Source: Cordia subcordata
Lineage: Eukaryota > Streptophyta > Magnoliopsida > Boraginales > Cordiaceae
Assembly: GCA_028554755.1 (NCBI GenBank)
Contig: JAPTOF010000016.1
Span: forward strand, 13,822,001 to 13,886,000
DNA: 64,000 bases
Reading direction: 5' to 3'
Both the position numbers and the translations under genes were made by a program. The notes below the pieces were generated by a model. That model was not told the DNA's origin and made no database searches. It saw nothing but the letters and a program-made list of their open reading frames with translations. This document shows, in pieces, positions 9,690-20,765 of the stretch; positions within the stretch are counted from its first letter, which is position 1; every line of letters begins with the position of its first letter.

Positions 9690-11830
9690 AAACCATTATA
9701 GAAATATGTTACTAGGACAAGTAAAGTTAGTGATAGCGGTGGAAATTGTATGTGAATATGTAATTTTTGTTGCTAGACAAAGAAAAGCTCTTACACTAGA
9801 GTTAGCCTCATTTATACATGTAAAGCTCTTACACTAAAGTTAGCCTCATTTATTCATGTAGCCTAAGGCAAGAATCAAAACATGTCCCAAGGTGAAAAAA
9901 GCTAATTTGAAAGAGATGCTAAAATTAGAAGAACAAGCGACAATGAGAGTTGAGAGTAATGCTTTAAAAAGAGTGTCATTATTCTAGACTACTATAATAG
10001 ATGTTATTCAAGGGTAATGTGATTATAAAATAAAAAGAACAATTTGGAATGGAGATAAAATTTCTTTAAGAACTAATCCCACTCTAACAGGATTCAATGT
10101 TCAAGCTCGCAATATGTTTCATGCTAACATTACTTGAATGTCTTATTCTTCTAGATTACCATTTCATTTAGCACGAAACCCCTATTATGTGCACTCTTTT
10201 TCATTTGCAACCAACAACAACATTATTGGATATTTGCCTTCCAAGTATAACTAGTTGAGAACCACCTTACTTTAAGAAGAGGATGCTTATGTTAAAACAA
10301 AATTGAAGCCTATAAAGAGTACTTGGAGTTAGAAGGAAGTAAGTATTGTGAGTAGTGAAAGGAGTGATTTACAAAGAAGACCACTTATTAAGGTTATAAT
10401 TCTGCATAAAAAAGGGTCAGTGTTTCTTAAGGTGGTTGATTATTTAGGGAAAACAAAGAATAAGTTCTTCATTACTAATTTGTTGGAAAAGGTAACTGAA
10501 GAAATTGGTTTTGACAATGTTATTTAATTAATCATTAATAATGCAAATAATTATGTAGAAGCTTGAGCACTTATTAGTGAAACATATCCTCACATCACTT
10601 GGATTTCATGTACTTGTCTTGCAAAATATTTGTGCTCTGAAAAATACTAATATTAATCAAGTTGCATGTGGTGAGTATTGTTGGATCATTAAGGTTTATG
10701 ACAAGATTATGTTTGAAAAGACTTCATTATGAAACATTCCATGAGATTGGTCATGTTTAGTGAGTTTGTCCAAGGAAAAGTTGCTTTTAGTGGGACGCAC
10801 TCGATTTGCTTTAATAGTTGTAATGATTTAGCGATTTAAGCTTATTAAAAAATGGCCTCAAGAATTGATCATTAGTGAGCAATGGAGTACTTAAAATATG
10901 GAAGATATGGGAAAGGCTCAAGTGGTGAAGGAGACACTTCTGAATTATATGTGGTAGAACAAAACTAATTACATCATTTCCTCTATAAAGCCTATCTATC
11001 ATGCTTAGGGGACGTGACACTAGTAACCTTGACTTCACTTGGTCTATGAAACATTAATACAATGATTGAAAAAGTGAAAATTCAGTAGTTTTTATAGTGT
11101 GGCCTATCAAATTCTTATTAATCGTTAGACCAGGAACTACACTCCACTCCATTGTTTGGCTCATTCCCTCAATCCTACGTTATTGATTTGAAGTTTCATT
11201 TTACATACTTCTTTTATGCAATTTTAAAATGTATATATATTCTATTTATTTTTTGGTTTAGGGTATTATAGTGAGCGATTGATTATTGAGGTAATCGTGT
11301 TCTCTCACACATATTTAGAAATCTCTCAAGAAAGGTCAAATTGCTTGATGAAATACTTCCCAAATGCAATGGATTGTGCAAAGTCAACATGGAGTTTGCA
11401 AAATATCTCCACAAATGCTAAGGAATTTGGAGATTGTCGATATGTGAATACTATCATATGGATCTTGAGGCTCAGTTTGTGATTCACGGAGCTAGTGCTT
11501 CAAAGCTTGGCTTAGAAATTGCTTGGGCAACTGTCTTCATCATCTTGTTGTGAGAGAAATTGGAGCAGTTATTCATTTATTCACTCCTTGAGAAGACATA
11601 AAATGGCGCCAAAACGAGCTAAAAATTTTGTCTTTGTTCATGGCAATCTACATCTTCTGTCTAGGAGGATACCATAAAGGACAAAGCAAAATGTGGATAT
11701 CTATGGAGATGCATTTGAGTCCCTTGAAGATGTTGGGGAGCTTGCAATTGCCAATTGTCCCTTGATGAGCCTAAAATAGAGCTGGTGATCTTTATTGATA
11801 ATGGTGCTAATGTAACGGCGGGGAACCATG
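9690..11830 (+). pseudogene. hAT-superfamily transposase (DUF659 type), heavily decayed
   Basis: Translating across frames gives a degenerate BED-finger-like GGN-x-ICNFC near 9740-9770. A DUF659-like region follows at about 10130-10620, with LPFHLARNPYY, a LRTTLL-like segment, VVDYLGKTKNK and INNANNYVEA. A middle region (10740-11060) resembles the HSMRL / TRFA / PIYHA / LHLVYET track of plant hAT transposases. The dimerisation region at 11551-11668 reads ERNWSSYSFIHSLRRHKM, then KRAKNFVFVHGNLHLLSRR. Many stops and frameshifts break it, so it is dead. hAT enzymes cut and paste DNA elements with 8-bp target duplications. Confidence 0.8.
9784..9859 (+). repeat. 38-bp tandem duplication within the hAT remnant
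   Basis: The unit AAAGCTCTTACACTA... occurs twice back to back, at 9784-9821 and 9822-9859, with two base differences seen by eye (ACTAGAG/ACTAAAG; ATACATG/ATTCATG). It lies in the region coding the BED finger and adds to its disruption. Confidence 0.85.
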
Positions 11831-12077
11831 AAGAGTCTTAATCTAATGAAGTTGACAATGAATCAACTAATTTGTTCTTTCTTTATGAATTCTTATTTTA
11901 AACTTTATCTTTTTTAGTATGTGGAACTTATTTGTTCTCTATGAACATGTTAATTTTGAGACTCTTAATCTTTTATTACAAAAGCTATGTGTTAAATATT
12001 ATGTTATTTAGTCTTGTTTACTTTTTTTTTTATCATGACAAAAATTATACTTATTCACTATATATAATAAAACTAAA
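11831..12077. other. AT-rich spacer after the hAT remnant
   Basis: No coding signal, with T-rich runs. The presumed right end of the hAT element lies somewhere here but no inverted terminal sequence could be matched. Confidence 0.4.
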
Positions 12078-12086
12078 TATATTTTA

Positions 12087-13049
12087 GAGTTTTTTTGCTA
12101 ACGAAGCCCCAGTATTATAGTGAAACTACATCGCTGGTCCTTGTGTTCTCAAAACTCTCTACTCATCCCCTTGTATTTTTTCGCAATTTGCATGAACACC
12201 CCTTCCGTCAAATTTTTCATCCATTTTAACAGGAATTATGATACACGCTCCCAAAATAAGAGTGGGCTTTGTTTTTTGCTATTAATTGCACATATACCCC
12301 CTGCATTTATTTTTTTAATTAATTAATCATATTTCCAAAAAAAAAAAGTTAAAATCACCACCCCATCACCACCACCCCCTCCACCCCCACCACCATGCCC
12401 TCTGTCGTCGACCTACAACAAAAAACATTTTCTTCTCCGATCTATACCCCATGCATTTATTTTTCTAATTCTAATTGATTCATCATATTTAAAAATAAAA
12501 TAAAATCACCACCCCACCCCCACCAACAGCCCACATCACGACCATCATGCCCTCCACCGCCGGCAAGAATTCTTTTCTTCTTTTATTCTATACCCCCTGC
12601 ATTTATTTTTTAATTGATTCGTCAAATTTCAAATTTCAAAAAAAAAATTAAATCTCTCTCTAGAAAAAACAAAGGGCAAACAAAAGAAAGATAATGGTGG
12701 GAGTGGGGTGGTGGGGATGGCAGTAGTGGTAGGGGTAGGGGGTGGCGGGCCTGGCGTGGCGGCCGGGGGTGGGGTGTTTTGGCTTGATGAAGAAGATGTT
12801 CTTTCTTTTTATTTTTTATTTTTATATACTTTTTAAAATAAAATAAGGGCAAAATGGACTTTTACTAAAATATGATAATGGCAAAATAGATATTTTACAA
12901 AATCTGTTAATGATTTAATAGAAAAATGATAGTTGAAATGCGTTTGCAAGTTGCGAAAAAATGTAAGGGGATAAGTAGAGAGTTCTGAGAATATAGGGAC
13001 TAGCGACATAGTTTCACTATAACACAGGAGGTCCATCAACAAAAAATCC
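12087..13049. mobile_element. Non-autonomous Mutator-like element with long terminal inverted repeats and 9-bp TSD
   Basis: The first and last roughly 100 bp are inverted copies of each other. The left arm includes TTATAGTGAAACTACATCGC and TCTCTACTCATCCCCTTG; the reverse complement of the right arm gives TTATAGTGAAACTATGTCGC and TCTCTACTTATCCCCTTA. The outermost bases are GAGTTTTTTTGC and GGATTTTTTGTT. The 9-bp direct repeat TATATTTTA flanks it (12078-12086 and 13050-13058), the duplication length typical of Mutator-like elements. No transposase is encoded; the interior consists of C-rich tandem units and a G-rich block near 12690-12775. Confidence 0.85.
12293..12650 (+). repeat. Three tandem units of about 148 bp inside the Mutator-like element
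   Basis: Unit starts marked by TATACCCC(C/A)TGCATTTATTT lie at 12293, 12443 and 12589, giving periods of 150 and 146 bp. Each unit then has an AATTGATTCATCATATTT-like stretch, and the first two continue with a C/A-rich CACCACCCC run and ATGCCCTC. Units differ by many substitutions, so the amplification is old. Confidence 0.75.
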
Positions 13050-13167
13050 TATATTTTATTCAGCATATTTCTGACAAGTTGTGTCCTAGGTTTTCAAAAA
13101 AAAAACTGCATGTCATATCATTTCGTGTCATGCGGCCGTATATCACATTTGTGCTTCCTAGCTTTCT

Positions 13168-13345
13168 ATGAGCGTGAAATATGCAGAAATGGCCATTGCT
13201 TGTGGAGAAACCATTCTACACCTGGTTGTCAAGAATAATCAATATAAAGTAGTCAGATGCTTTAGAGACTAAACAACATAAGTTCTAAACTTGCCAGAGA
13301 ATGATGGTAATACCATCCTTCACTTGTCTAGTGCAGCAAAACTTG
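13168..13345 (+). pseudogene. Ankyrin-repeat protein gene fragment
   Basis: In one frame the sequence reads GETILHLVVKNNQYKVV, then two stops, then PENDGNTILHLSSAAKLGN. These are two consecutive ankyrin-like units with the GxTxLHLA consensus and spacing of plant ankyrin proteins of the PGG-domain family. The rest of the gene is not present on either side. It is a remnant, possibly carried here by a transposon; the Mutator-like element ends about 120 bp upstream. Confidence 0.5.
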
Positions 13346-14105
13346 GTAATTCAACTATTCAACCTTTTTATGGTGCACACTACAATATATAATTGCTCCA
13401 TAAAAGAAAATAAAAGTCTTGAATACCATATAGGATATTTTTCCTTGTACGAAGTAATTTTACAAGTGAACCCGGCCAATGATTCTTGACATAGCTTTCA
13501 GCTCCGACTTTTACATCACACGTTTTGTCCAGGTATGATAATCTCTCGTCCAATTCACTTCTGAAATATGAGGCGGGAAGGATTATAAACATTTCATCCG
13601 AGACATGACGCAAGAAGAGCAGCAGCTAAGAAGACAAATTCTCAGTTCCATAGTTTCTTTACAAATCAGCCAACAAGCTGAAGAGAGCTATGGCTTGGTC
13701 ATCAACTTCATGTCGCATAAAACACCAAGCAAAGCAGAAATTTGATAAAAGTGATCAAACAGTTAATTAAATTTGTCAAAAAAATTGTTGTTAATGCTCA
13801 ACAGTTCAATTAAATTTGTCAAGAAATTGTGTTCATGCTCAACAGCTTTGGCATCTAATCATACAGTTCATCAGGTTATGTAATCAACAACAGCTGAATG
13901 CAAGGCTCCAAATTTACAACTATCTTGAGACTTTTAATATTACACAAGCATATCGAGATGTTGATGAGAAAGTGGGGGCACATAGAAGGTGAAGTAGACT
14001 TCCTATGTTGAATTGGTCTAATCAATGTTTAAAAAAATGTCACTCTTTTCCTTTGTTGGGATTCTTCCGTTAGTTGGAACTCGCTTTCACTTTGGCGTCT
14101 TGACT
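13346..14105. other. Intergenic, RRP46 3' flank
   Basis: No gene is supported. A short imperfect direct repeat occurs at 13760-13860 (AACAGTTAATTAAATTTGTC and AACAGTTCAATTAAATTTGT, each followed by an AAATTG-TGTTCATGCTCAACAG-like stretch). The RRP46 3' UTR lies at the right end of this interval. Confidence 0.4.
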
Positions 14106-17100
14106 CTAACCAGCCTTGGATGAGTCACTTGGGATTTGTGACTGCTGCAAGCTTCTCCTGAGAAAATCAGACAATTTTGCAGTAGCAGCACGCCCTCGTT
14201 CCAAACAAAGGAAGTAGTCATCCACTAGGACAATTTGCAGAAAATTTCATTAGACATGCATGACTCAGACATTCTTGATAATTCTAAAAGAAAATGGGGG
14301 CATACTCTCCGTGGAGACCAAAATATGTTGCCTGAACATCATATTAGTATCACTAAATTGTAAGCATTCATACAACATTCGTACTCATACATACATCTGC
14401 ATTCGAAAGATATGATGATACAAGGGGGTTCCCTTGTTAACTTGGTGCAATACAACTTTCACAAAATTACCAAAAAATAGTAGAGACTTTTACATTTAAT
14501 CATTGTACGGGTTTATGGAGTAGCTCAAGTGATTGAGACTACGTTCCCAGGAGTGATGACCTAGAGATCGAATCCCAAGAGGGGTGAATGGTTGTTTAGC
14601 GGTGGGGGGTTCAAAGGGGAAAAAAAAGACTGTGAACAAATGTCAGGACATGTAAAGCGGATGAAGGCGAGGAGCAGACTGAATTTTGGTAGAGAGAAAG
14701 AAGCAAGCAAATATCGCTTTTTAATTAGTTGCGCGACTTCAAAACGGAAGATTCTTGATAACAAGGAATCAAATGAGAGAAAACAAGAAAACAAAATTTC
14801 AGCGAATTAGCAGCAAAATAATATTCAGCTACCATGAAGCAACCAATTTCAGCACTGTTTTCTCCTTCTTTCTAGGGTAAATAACAATTATCTGGAAATG
14901 CATACTTTGATATAGGAAGTGATGTAAGATGAAAATGAAGATGAAGCACACCAAATACCTGACATCACACCATGTGTAACAGATGTAATGACTCCATGCT
15001 CCAATGGTTCACCTCCCACCTGTAATGATCCTTCTGGAAGTACTGAAAGAACTGAGTTTGGGAAGACTAGATAAACAAATGCCTTCATTTTCTGTCAAAA
15101 TGAAATATAATCATGTTATAACATATGCCCACCCTGTATCACATATTACTTTCTCTGTCCATTTCATTTTGGATTTCTAGTACGACAAGGAGTCCTCGGG
15201 AATGCTGAGATCTCAAGGAATCTGTCTCCATCATGGAATAGTTGTATGAAGTCAAATAACAGTTATTTACCAAAGCCATGCAATTGAATGATCAAATATT
15301 ACAAATTTAATAAATTCTGCATAGTACCTTGACCAAGAAAATGTAGACTATATATTTGTTTGATTCTTCTAGATTTCAACCTTCATTCAATTGTTCCACG
15401 TAGCAATAGGCAAAAAGTAGATGCAAGAACCTTTTATATGAACCCTAAACCCTTCTTAATAACAAAGAAATAGCATGACTAATAGCACCAAACGTCAATA
15501 AGAACTCAAGCAATAAAATACGAAACCTGCTCTTCTAACTTATTTGGGTCTAGTAGAACATATCCACTTTCTGCCAGACAGCAACAGATTGCAACTGCAG
15601 AAACCACAGAGGATCTGTTAGTATTGAGTCATTTCTCAATTTGGCCTACAGAAATTGATTTACACCAGCATTCAGTACTCAAAAGCACAAGGTAGAAGAA
15701 TGGCAACTTTTATATTACCAGCAAGATGCTTCAAAGGGATTCCAGTGTCCACAAGAGCTGCACAAGCTGCATTTATAGCACATGGGAGAAGCTAAACAAA
15801 AGTTTAGTCAAGGAAGCATATGTCAGAGAGCAGATGAGGCATACCACCTGACCCCTTATATAAAAGGAGAAATTATGAAATTGGAAGATGATAGAACTAG
15901 AGTCTAGACACATTTTCCTTCACAGCATTTCAAAATGACAATTGTTGTCTCAACATAGGATCACCTAGTCAGACAAATTAGTAACTGAATCTAAAACCCA
16001 CTGCAATTGCAAATACTGTTCTTTACTGAGGATGCAGATAAAAAAAAGGATAACCAAGGCCGTGCAACTAAAACCTTAACAAGAAGGAAAGAGAAAGCAA
16101 TATAAGGCAGTCAATTGATTTCACAATCATGAGAGCATTAATGCAAATGTTCGCGTAAGGTCTATTCACGTACTTACACAGTATCGGCTTTGAAATGATG
16201 ATAATTCCGTTTTCCTGTCACATAGCCAAACATTCAAATACATGTCATACATTCCCTGCTCTAAAATAAGAAACTCCACATTCAAGAATCCCATAGCACC
16301 AATTATGCAATATCCCTACGGGGGTAGGTCAAGCAAATAGTTTCTCTACTGGTTCTGCAAAAGTACCCTTACTAGTTAGCTGGTAATTTGAAAAGCATAT
16401 CATAAAGGATACAGCACCATCATCATTGAGAACCTGCAAAGAAACAAATTTGTTCACACTTGTCAGAAGGAAGACCGTCAGCAAAATCAGGGGTCACATT
16501 TCATTCATTAAGATGTCAACCAGAGCTCTGAATTGCATTATTCACATGCTCATTTTTTTATTACTATTGTATGAGAAATGTTTGTGGTACCAGCCAACTA
16601 CCATTGAAAATGAAATTGCCAGTCACGTAATTTTCGCTTATATTCAATATTCTTACTTTTCATCCATAAAGTTTGCTACTCTTCTCTCCTGCTCAACTCA
16701 TTTTTTTCGAGGATCCCCAATCAAATTACACAAATTACTAAATAAACAAATACAATTCTCTTTGGCTAACACTCTTCAAGAAATTATTGTTAAAAGCAAA
16801 GGGAAAATCCACAAATAGTACTGATAAGTTGCCTAGCCTCATATCAGAGAGGAGTACAACAAGGAGACTGCTATTTATATGGGAATATAACCTAATTCAA
16901 AGAAAAATCTCAAACAGCATGCACCAATAAAATAAAAGATAGACAGGACAAACTTTACTAATCTTTTAGAGAACTAATAAAAGATCCATTTATTGTGAAG
17001 GAACTAGGTGGGGCTTTTCAGCAAAAAATTAATAATGCAGTTCAATATCAGATTGCCTCACCTGGATAATAATTGACGTTGTGGTATTTGGATGAACAGT

Positions 17101-18658
17101 CAAAAGGCATATGCTCTGCAGAGACCTTTTCAATATCATCTCATACTGCTTTTCGGATTTACCTAAATAATAAACATTTTTGACACAAAACATGAAGCTT
17201 AAGGAATTTGCAATCAAATAAGATACCAAGTTAAAAATTATTCAAACTTATTATGCTTTATTATATCACAGTTAGTATAGCGAACCCAAAAGAGATGGAC
17301 AAGCACAGAGTCGAGGATCAAATCTATTGACGTCCTCTTGCTATACGAAGTAATTTGATCTTATATGCTCTCTAGTGAGAGGCAATTGAATTTGTGACAC
17401 AGCATTTCATTTTCAAAATTTACCCATTTGCCCTGTTTTTGGCTTCCAAATTACTTCAAAGCATGCCTTCTCTGGATTTTCATTCTTCTTTACCCCAGCC
17501 TTTGGCCCATAAACAGCAGCAAGTACTTTGGTCTCTCCTAAACACAATTCACAGAAATATTTCATAAATAAAATACTCAAAACACCTATTCGCTTTCTGT
17601 TTTACAATTTTTTATAACTATCCTTAAGAACAAAATTCTATTATCACAGACGAAGAAACAAATAGTTGAGTAAATGTTAAATAAACTATTGCATTAGATA
17701 AAAAGAAACATAAAACCAACCACCCCCACCGAAACATGATATCTCTAACATGCCTCTTTATGTGCCAGCAAGGTCTATAGTAACCATACATGTTGTAATG
17801 AAATGAAGAAACTTGTATCAACAAAAAGCTGATGAAAATGGTACGTCCAATTACTCAAATAAAGAAAAGCAAAAGAAGAAGGAAGCAGTAAATGAAATAA
17901 CAGTAGCTACACTTGAATCTCTAACAAAAAAAGTTCATTTTAATGTCCCAAAAAGTAGAAAACTACTCATATAAAATCAAAAAGACCACAGAAATTCTTA
18001 CAAAAAAAATGGGGAAACGTTACGAGAAAAAGATTATAAAAAGACCTGAAAACATTAAATGAACAGAAAATGGATTATAATGCAGTAATTATAAAAAGAC
18101 CAGAAAACATTAAATAAACAGAAAATGGATTATAATGCAGTAAGGGCCTGTTTGGATTGGCTTTTCTTCACAAAAATTTTCCTGGAAAAAGTACATGATT
18201 TTTGCAATCTTCCCAAAAAGCTGAAACTCTTGAAAAAAAAAAAAAAAAAAAGAAAGAAAGAAAGCTCAAATACAGCTTTCTACAAAAGACAGAATTTTCA
18301 GCTTATCAAAAAAGCGCTTCTTTCAAAAGCTGAGAAGCCAATCCAACCGAGCCTTAAATCGATTCAAAGATAAAACAAATCAAAACTTTCCTCAGGAAAA
18401 CCTATAAAATATATAAAAATGCCACGAAAGTATTTAGGAAAACGAAAATAGAACAAAAATCAAATCAAGTCAATAATGAAAAATAACAAATGAAACAAAA
18501 AGTAAATGAAAATATTCCGCAAAAAATTGTCCAATTATACACACATATATACCTTGAGACCAGCTGGCAGAGCCATGGGCACGGTTGAGTACATTGCGTG
18601 AACAAGCCAATGGCCTTAACTGGTTTGCTGTGCGCCCATCTTCTCTATCTACTTCCAT
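14106..18658 (-). CDS. RRP46: Exosome complex ring subunit RRP46 (RNase PH-like), eight coding exons
   Basis: Spliced exons on the minus strand are 18553-18658, 17424-17537, 17062-17162, 16413-16433, 15719-15791, 15527-15594, 14959-15091 and 14106-14224. They sum to 735 nt, a 244-residue protein plus TAG, close to the size of plant RRP46. Every junction is GT-AG and keeps frame. Recognised segments are MEVDREDGRT at the start, LNRAHGSASWSQG, VLAAVYGPKAG, EKQYEMILKRSLQSICLL, LLPCAINAACAALVDTGIPL, KAFVYLVFPNSVLSVLPEGS and ITSVTHGVMS, then VDDYFLCLERGRAA to the end. RRP46 is one of six RNase PH-fold subunits of the nine-subunit exosome core, which handles 3'-end processing and decay of rRNA and other RNAs in nucleus and cytoplasm. 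The ATG at 18658 matches the family start. No lesion is seen. Confidence 0.95.
14511..14628 (+). mobile_element. SINE 2: tRNA-derived short element in RRP46 intron 7
   Basis: An A-box-like TAGCTCAAGTGA (14521-14532) and a B-box-like GATCGAATC (14566-14574) are followed by a GGGGTGAATGGTTGTTTAGC stretch and an A-rich tail near 14619-14627. The head matches SINE 1 (AGCTCAAGTGxTTGAGACTAC in both). It is antisense to RRP46. No clear target-site duplication was found. Confidence 0.6.
16413..16433 (-). other. RRP46: RRP46 exon 4, a 21-bp microexon
   Basis: Seven codons, VLNDDGA, bounded by TTTGCAG on the upstream side and GTATCC on the downstream side. They join exon 3 (ends IIIQ) to exon 5 (starts LLPCAIN) in frame. 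The family sequence at this point reads QVVNDDGSLLPCAIN-like, so the microexon is needed. Confidence 0.88.
18033..18142. repeat. 55-bp tandem duplication in RRP46 intron 1
   Basis: Two copies of ATTATAAAAAGACC(T/A)GAAAAC...AATGCAGTA start at 18033 and 18088, nearly identical. The second copy ends at the left tip of the MITE at 18143. Near-identity suggests a recent duplication, possibly associated with insertion or repair at that site. Confidence 0.85.
18143..18355. mobile_element. MITE in RRP46 intron 1 (GGGCCTGTTTGGATTGG type)
   Basis: The left end reads AGGGCCTGTTTGGATTGGC and the reverse complement of the right end reads AAGGCTCGGTTGGATTGGC, giving inverted termini of about 20 bp. The 210-bp interior has a 19-base A run and GAAA repeats and no gene. 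This terminus is common among small plant DNA transposons; the superfamily is uncertain. Fragments with similar ends are at about 23012 and around 49908/62741. Confidence 0.7.
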
Positions 18659-18748
18659 TTTTTTCTCTCTCCTCCTTGTCTTCTCTTCTTCTCTATATGT
18701 TGAAGCGATAAGACACACACTTCCTGTTTTGGATTATATGGTTTCAGA

Positions 18749-18757
18749 TTAGGGTTT
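18749..18757 (-). promoter_or_regulatory. Telo-box upstream of RRP46
   Basis: The exact 9-mer TTAGGGTTT (AAACCCTAA on the minus strand, the RRP46 sense strand) lies 91 bp upstream of the RRP46 start codon. Telo-boxes are frequent in promoters of plant ribosome-biogenesis and translation genes, so its place here fits an rRNA-processing gene. Function is inferred from sequence only. Confidence 0.55.
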
Positions 18758-18800
18758 TACTAAACCCATTGTGCTATGTAATTTTCTTTTCTTTTTCTTC

Positions 18801-18827
18801 TTTTTTTTTTTTTTTTTTTTGGGGGGG
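18801..18827. repeat. Poly-T/poly-G run
   Basis: Twenty T followed by seven G, preceded by a T/C-rich stretch from 18780. No open gene is attached. Confidence 0.9.
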
Positions 18828-18829
18828 TT

Positions 18830-20320
18830 TATTTTTTCATTTGGTTCCTTTTATTGAGGAAGTGAATGCCAACTTATTATCTATCCTATTTACATTAGAT
18901 TTTTTTGGCTCCATAAATATGGCAAGCCAACTCTCAACTATATCCCCTCCCATGTGTAATATATATTTATGTTTTAATTTATTTATTTTAAGTTTTTACT
19001 TTGCAGTTGTTATAATTTTGACATTTTGCGTTTGATGGTTTATGGTTTAGTAGTTTGGACTTTTGAGCTTCTTATAATTTTAACATTTAAGTTCTATTAT
19101 TTACAAGGTATTATATTATTAATTATTTTTATAAATTTATTTATTAAAATCGACAAATAATTTTTAAAATTAAAGAATAATTGTAAAAATTTAAAAATTA
19201 AACTAAAAATTAGTGTTAATAATTAATTTTTTAAAAATAGTTTAAAATTTTTTAAAAGAATTACAAGATAATGAGTATTGAAAATAAATAAAATATATAA
19301 AAATAAAAATTAATAAGGGGTGAAAAAATAGGAAGACGGTTGGAGTAAATTGAGATAAAGAGTTTCTAAAAAATAAAAGTAGAGGTCCATAAATATAGAA
19401 AGGAAGAAAGTGGCTCCAAATATATAGAAAAAAAAGTTTAAAAAAAAAAAAAAACTGCTGGAATTAACCTTACCGAAAAACAGGCCAAAAACCATTACAA
19501 TCAAAAGCTGGCCCAAAAAAATAAAAACCTAGCATGCTAGGAGCTAGCAAATAAAGAGTACAATAGGGCAAAGCCCAATTACAACACATCAACTAGCCAA
19601 GTCGAAAATGAAACTTTTTTTTTATTATTTTTTTTATTTAGCATTGTTTTTATAATGGGGTTCAAAAATAGTGCAACTTCTAGTTGATTTGCAAAAGTAG
19701 GTTTAACTCACTTATAGAATTTGTGATTCGTCCCGAATTTCGGGAATTTGTTAGGGTTTCGTAAAAAATTTTCTATAATAAATTAATCTTGAAATGACTG
19801 AATGTCAAAGAAATCTCGCAGGATAAATTCTCAAAATCGACGATGTAGCTAATGCGGCCGAATTCCCAGAATTCGTCGCAAATTCTGAGTTTTCATGGAT
19901 AAATTTTGACATTTTATCAATAACTGCTCATTATTTTTTTGTTGGAGATGATTGTTGGACTTAGATGAATTTCCAAAATTCGTCAATGACGAATTGTGGG
20001 AATCAGTTGAGCTTAGTTTTGCAATTCGACTAGAAATTGCTCTATTTTTTAACCTCATTATAAAAACAATGTTGCATTAAAAAAAAAAAATCGGTCGAAA
20101 ATACTACTACTCCTTCCTCTAAGGTGGGAGAGGCGAGTCCCAAGGTGCCAAAGACTCTTGATCTTGCGAATGGAAGTGACTTGCCGCTGCTTCCATTTTT
20201 GGAAAAAGGTAACCAAGTGAGTGTTAGTAAGCCAACGCAAGGCAACAATGAATCTCATCTCTTTGAATTGCCCCTTTGTAGTGGCGAGGGGGAAAATACT
20301 TCAACGAGCTCCCTTGAAGG
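18830..20320. other. AT-rich intergenic with possible LINE tail
   Basis: No gene is supported. 19438-19560 reads on the minus strand as GGGCC...TGTAATGGTTTTTGGCC ending in a T run at 19441-19454, which resembles the 3' end of a plant L1-type LINE; this is weak. 19690-20010 repeats short AATTCGTC/GAATTCCCAGAATTCG motifs of unknown meaning. Confidence 0.35.
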
Positions 20321-20321
20321 T

Positions 20322-20590
20322 ATTGCTAAGCTCGACATGCAGAAAGCATATGACAGAGTCAACACGAAATTTTTTTTGAAAATCACGCTATTGTTTGGTT
20401 TTGATGAGATGGAATAATCTTTGTCTCCAAATATATTATAACCGTTAATTCTCTGTCTTGGTCAATGTCGAGAGCACTGTTCATTTCAAAGTAGGAAGAG
20501 GACTACTTAGGCAGCGGAACTGGCTTCTTTATTCTGGCTGTTGAATATTTTAATGATCTATTCTCCAAGTTCCCTTCCATGTGTGTGTAA
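20322..20590 (+). pseudogene. LINE (non-LTR) reverse transcriptase fragment
   Basis: The frame contains AKLDMQKAYDRVN, the plant L1 RT motif LDMSKAYDRVEW. Across a frameshift after 20410 it continues as YITVNSLSWSMS, then LFISK, EEDYLGSGTGFFILAVEYFNDLFSK. This matches in position the ...VLVNG...GLRQGDPLSP(Y/F)LF block, badly decayed. The catalytic FADD motif is not reached. Only about 90 codons of RT remain. Confidence 0.6.
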
Positions 20591-20599
20591 GCACAATTT

Positions 20600-20648
20600 G
20601 ATAAATTTTTTAATGAAATATTTTTAAGTGAGATCATTTTGAGAAATT

Positions 20649-20698
<50 letters not shown>

Positions 20699-20765
20699 TG
20701 TGTAGCCATAATTTATTAATTTTTTTAGTGAAATAACTTAAATGAGATCATTTTGAAAAATTAAT
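20600..20765. repeat. Duplicated AT-rich segment flanking a (TA)n(GA)n microsatellite
   Basis: TTTTAATGAAATATTTTTAAGTGAGATCATTTTGA... at about 20608 recurs as TTTTAGTGAAATAACTTAAATGAGATCATTTTGA... at about 20724. Between them lie (TA)10 at 20649-20668 and (GA)13 at 20669-20695. Confidence 0.8.

Noticed and set aside
12622..12852. Pro/His-rich 76-residue minus-strand frame
   Set aside because: It is the G-rich block of the Mutator-like element read in reverse, with no homology and biased composition.
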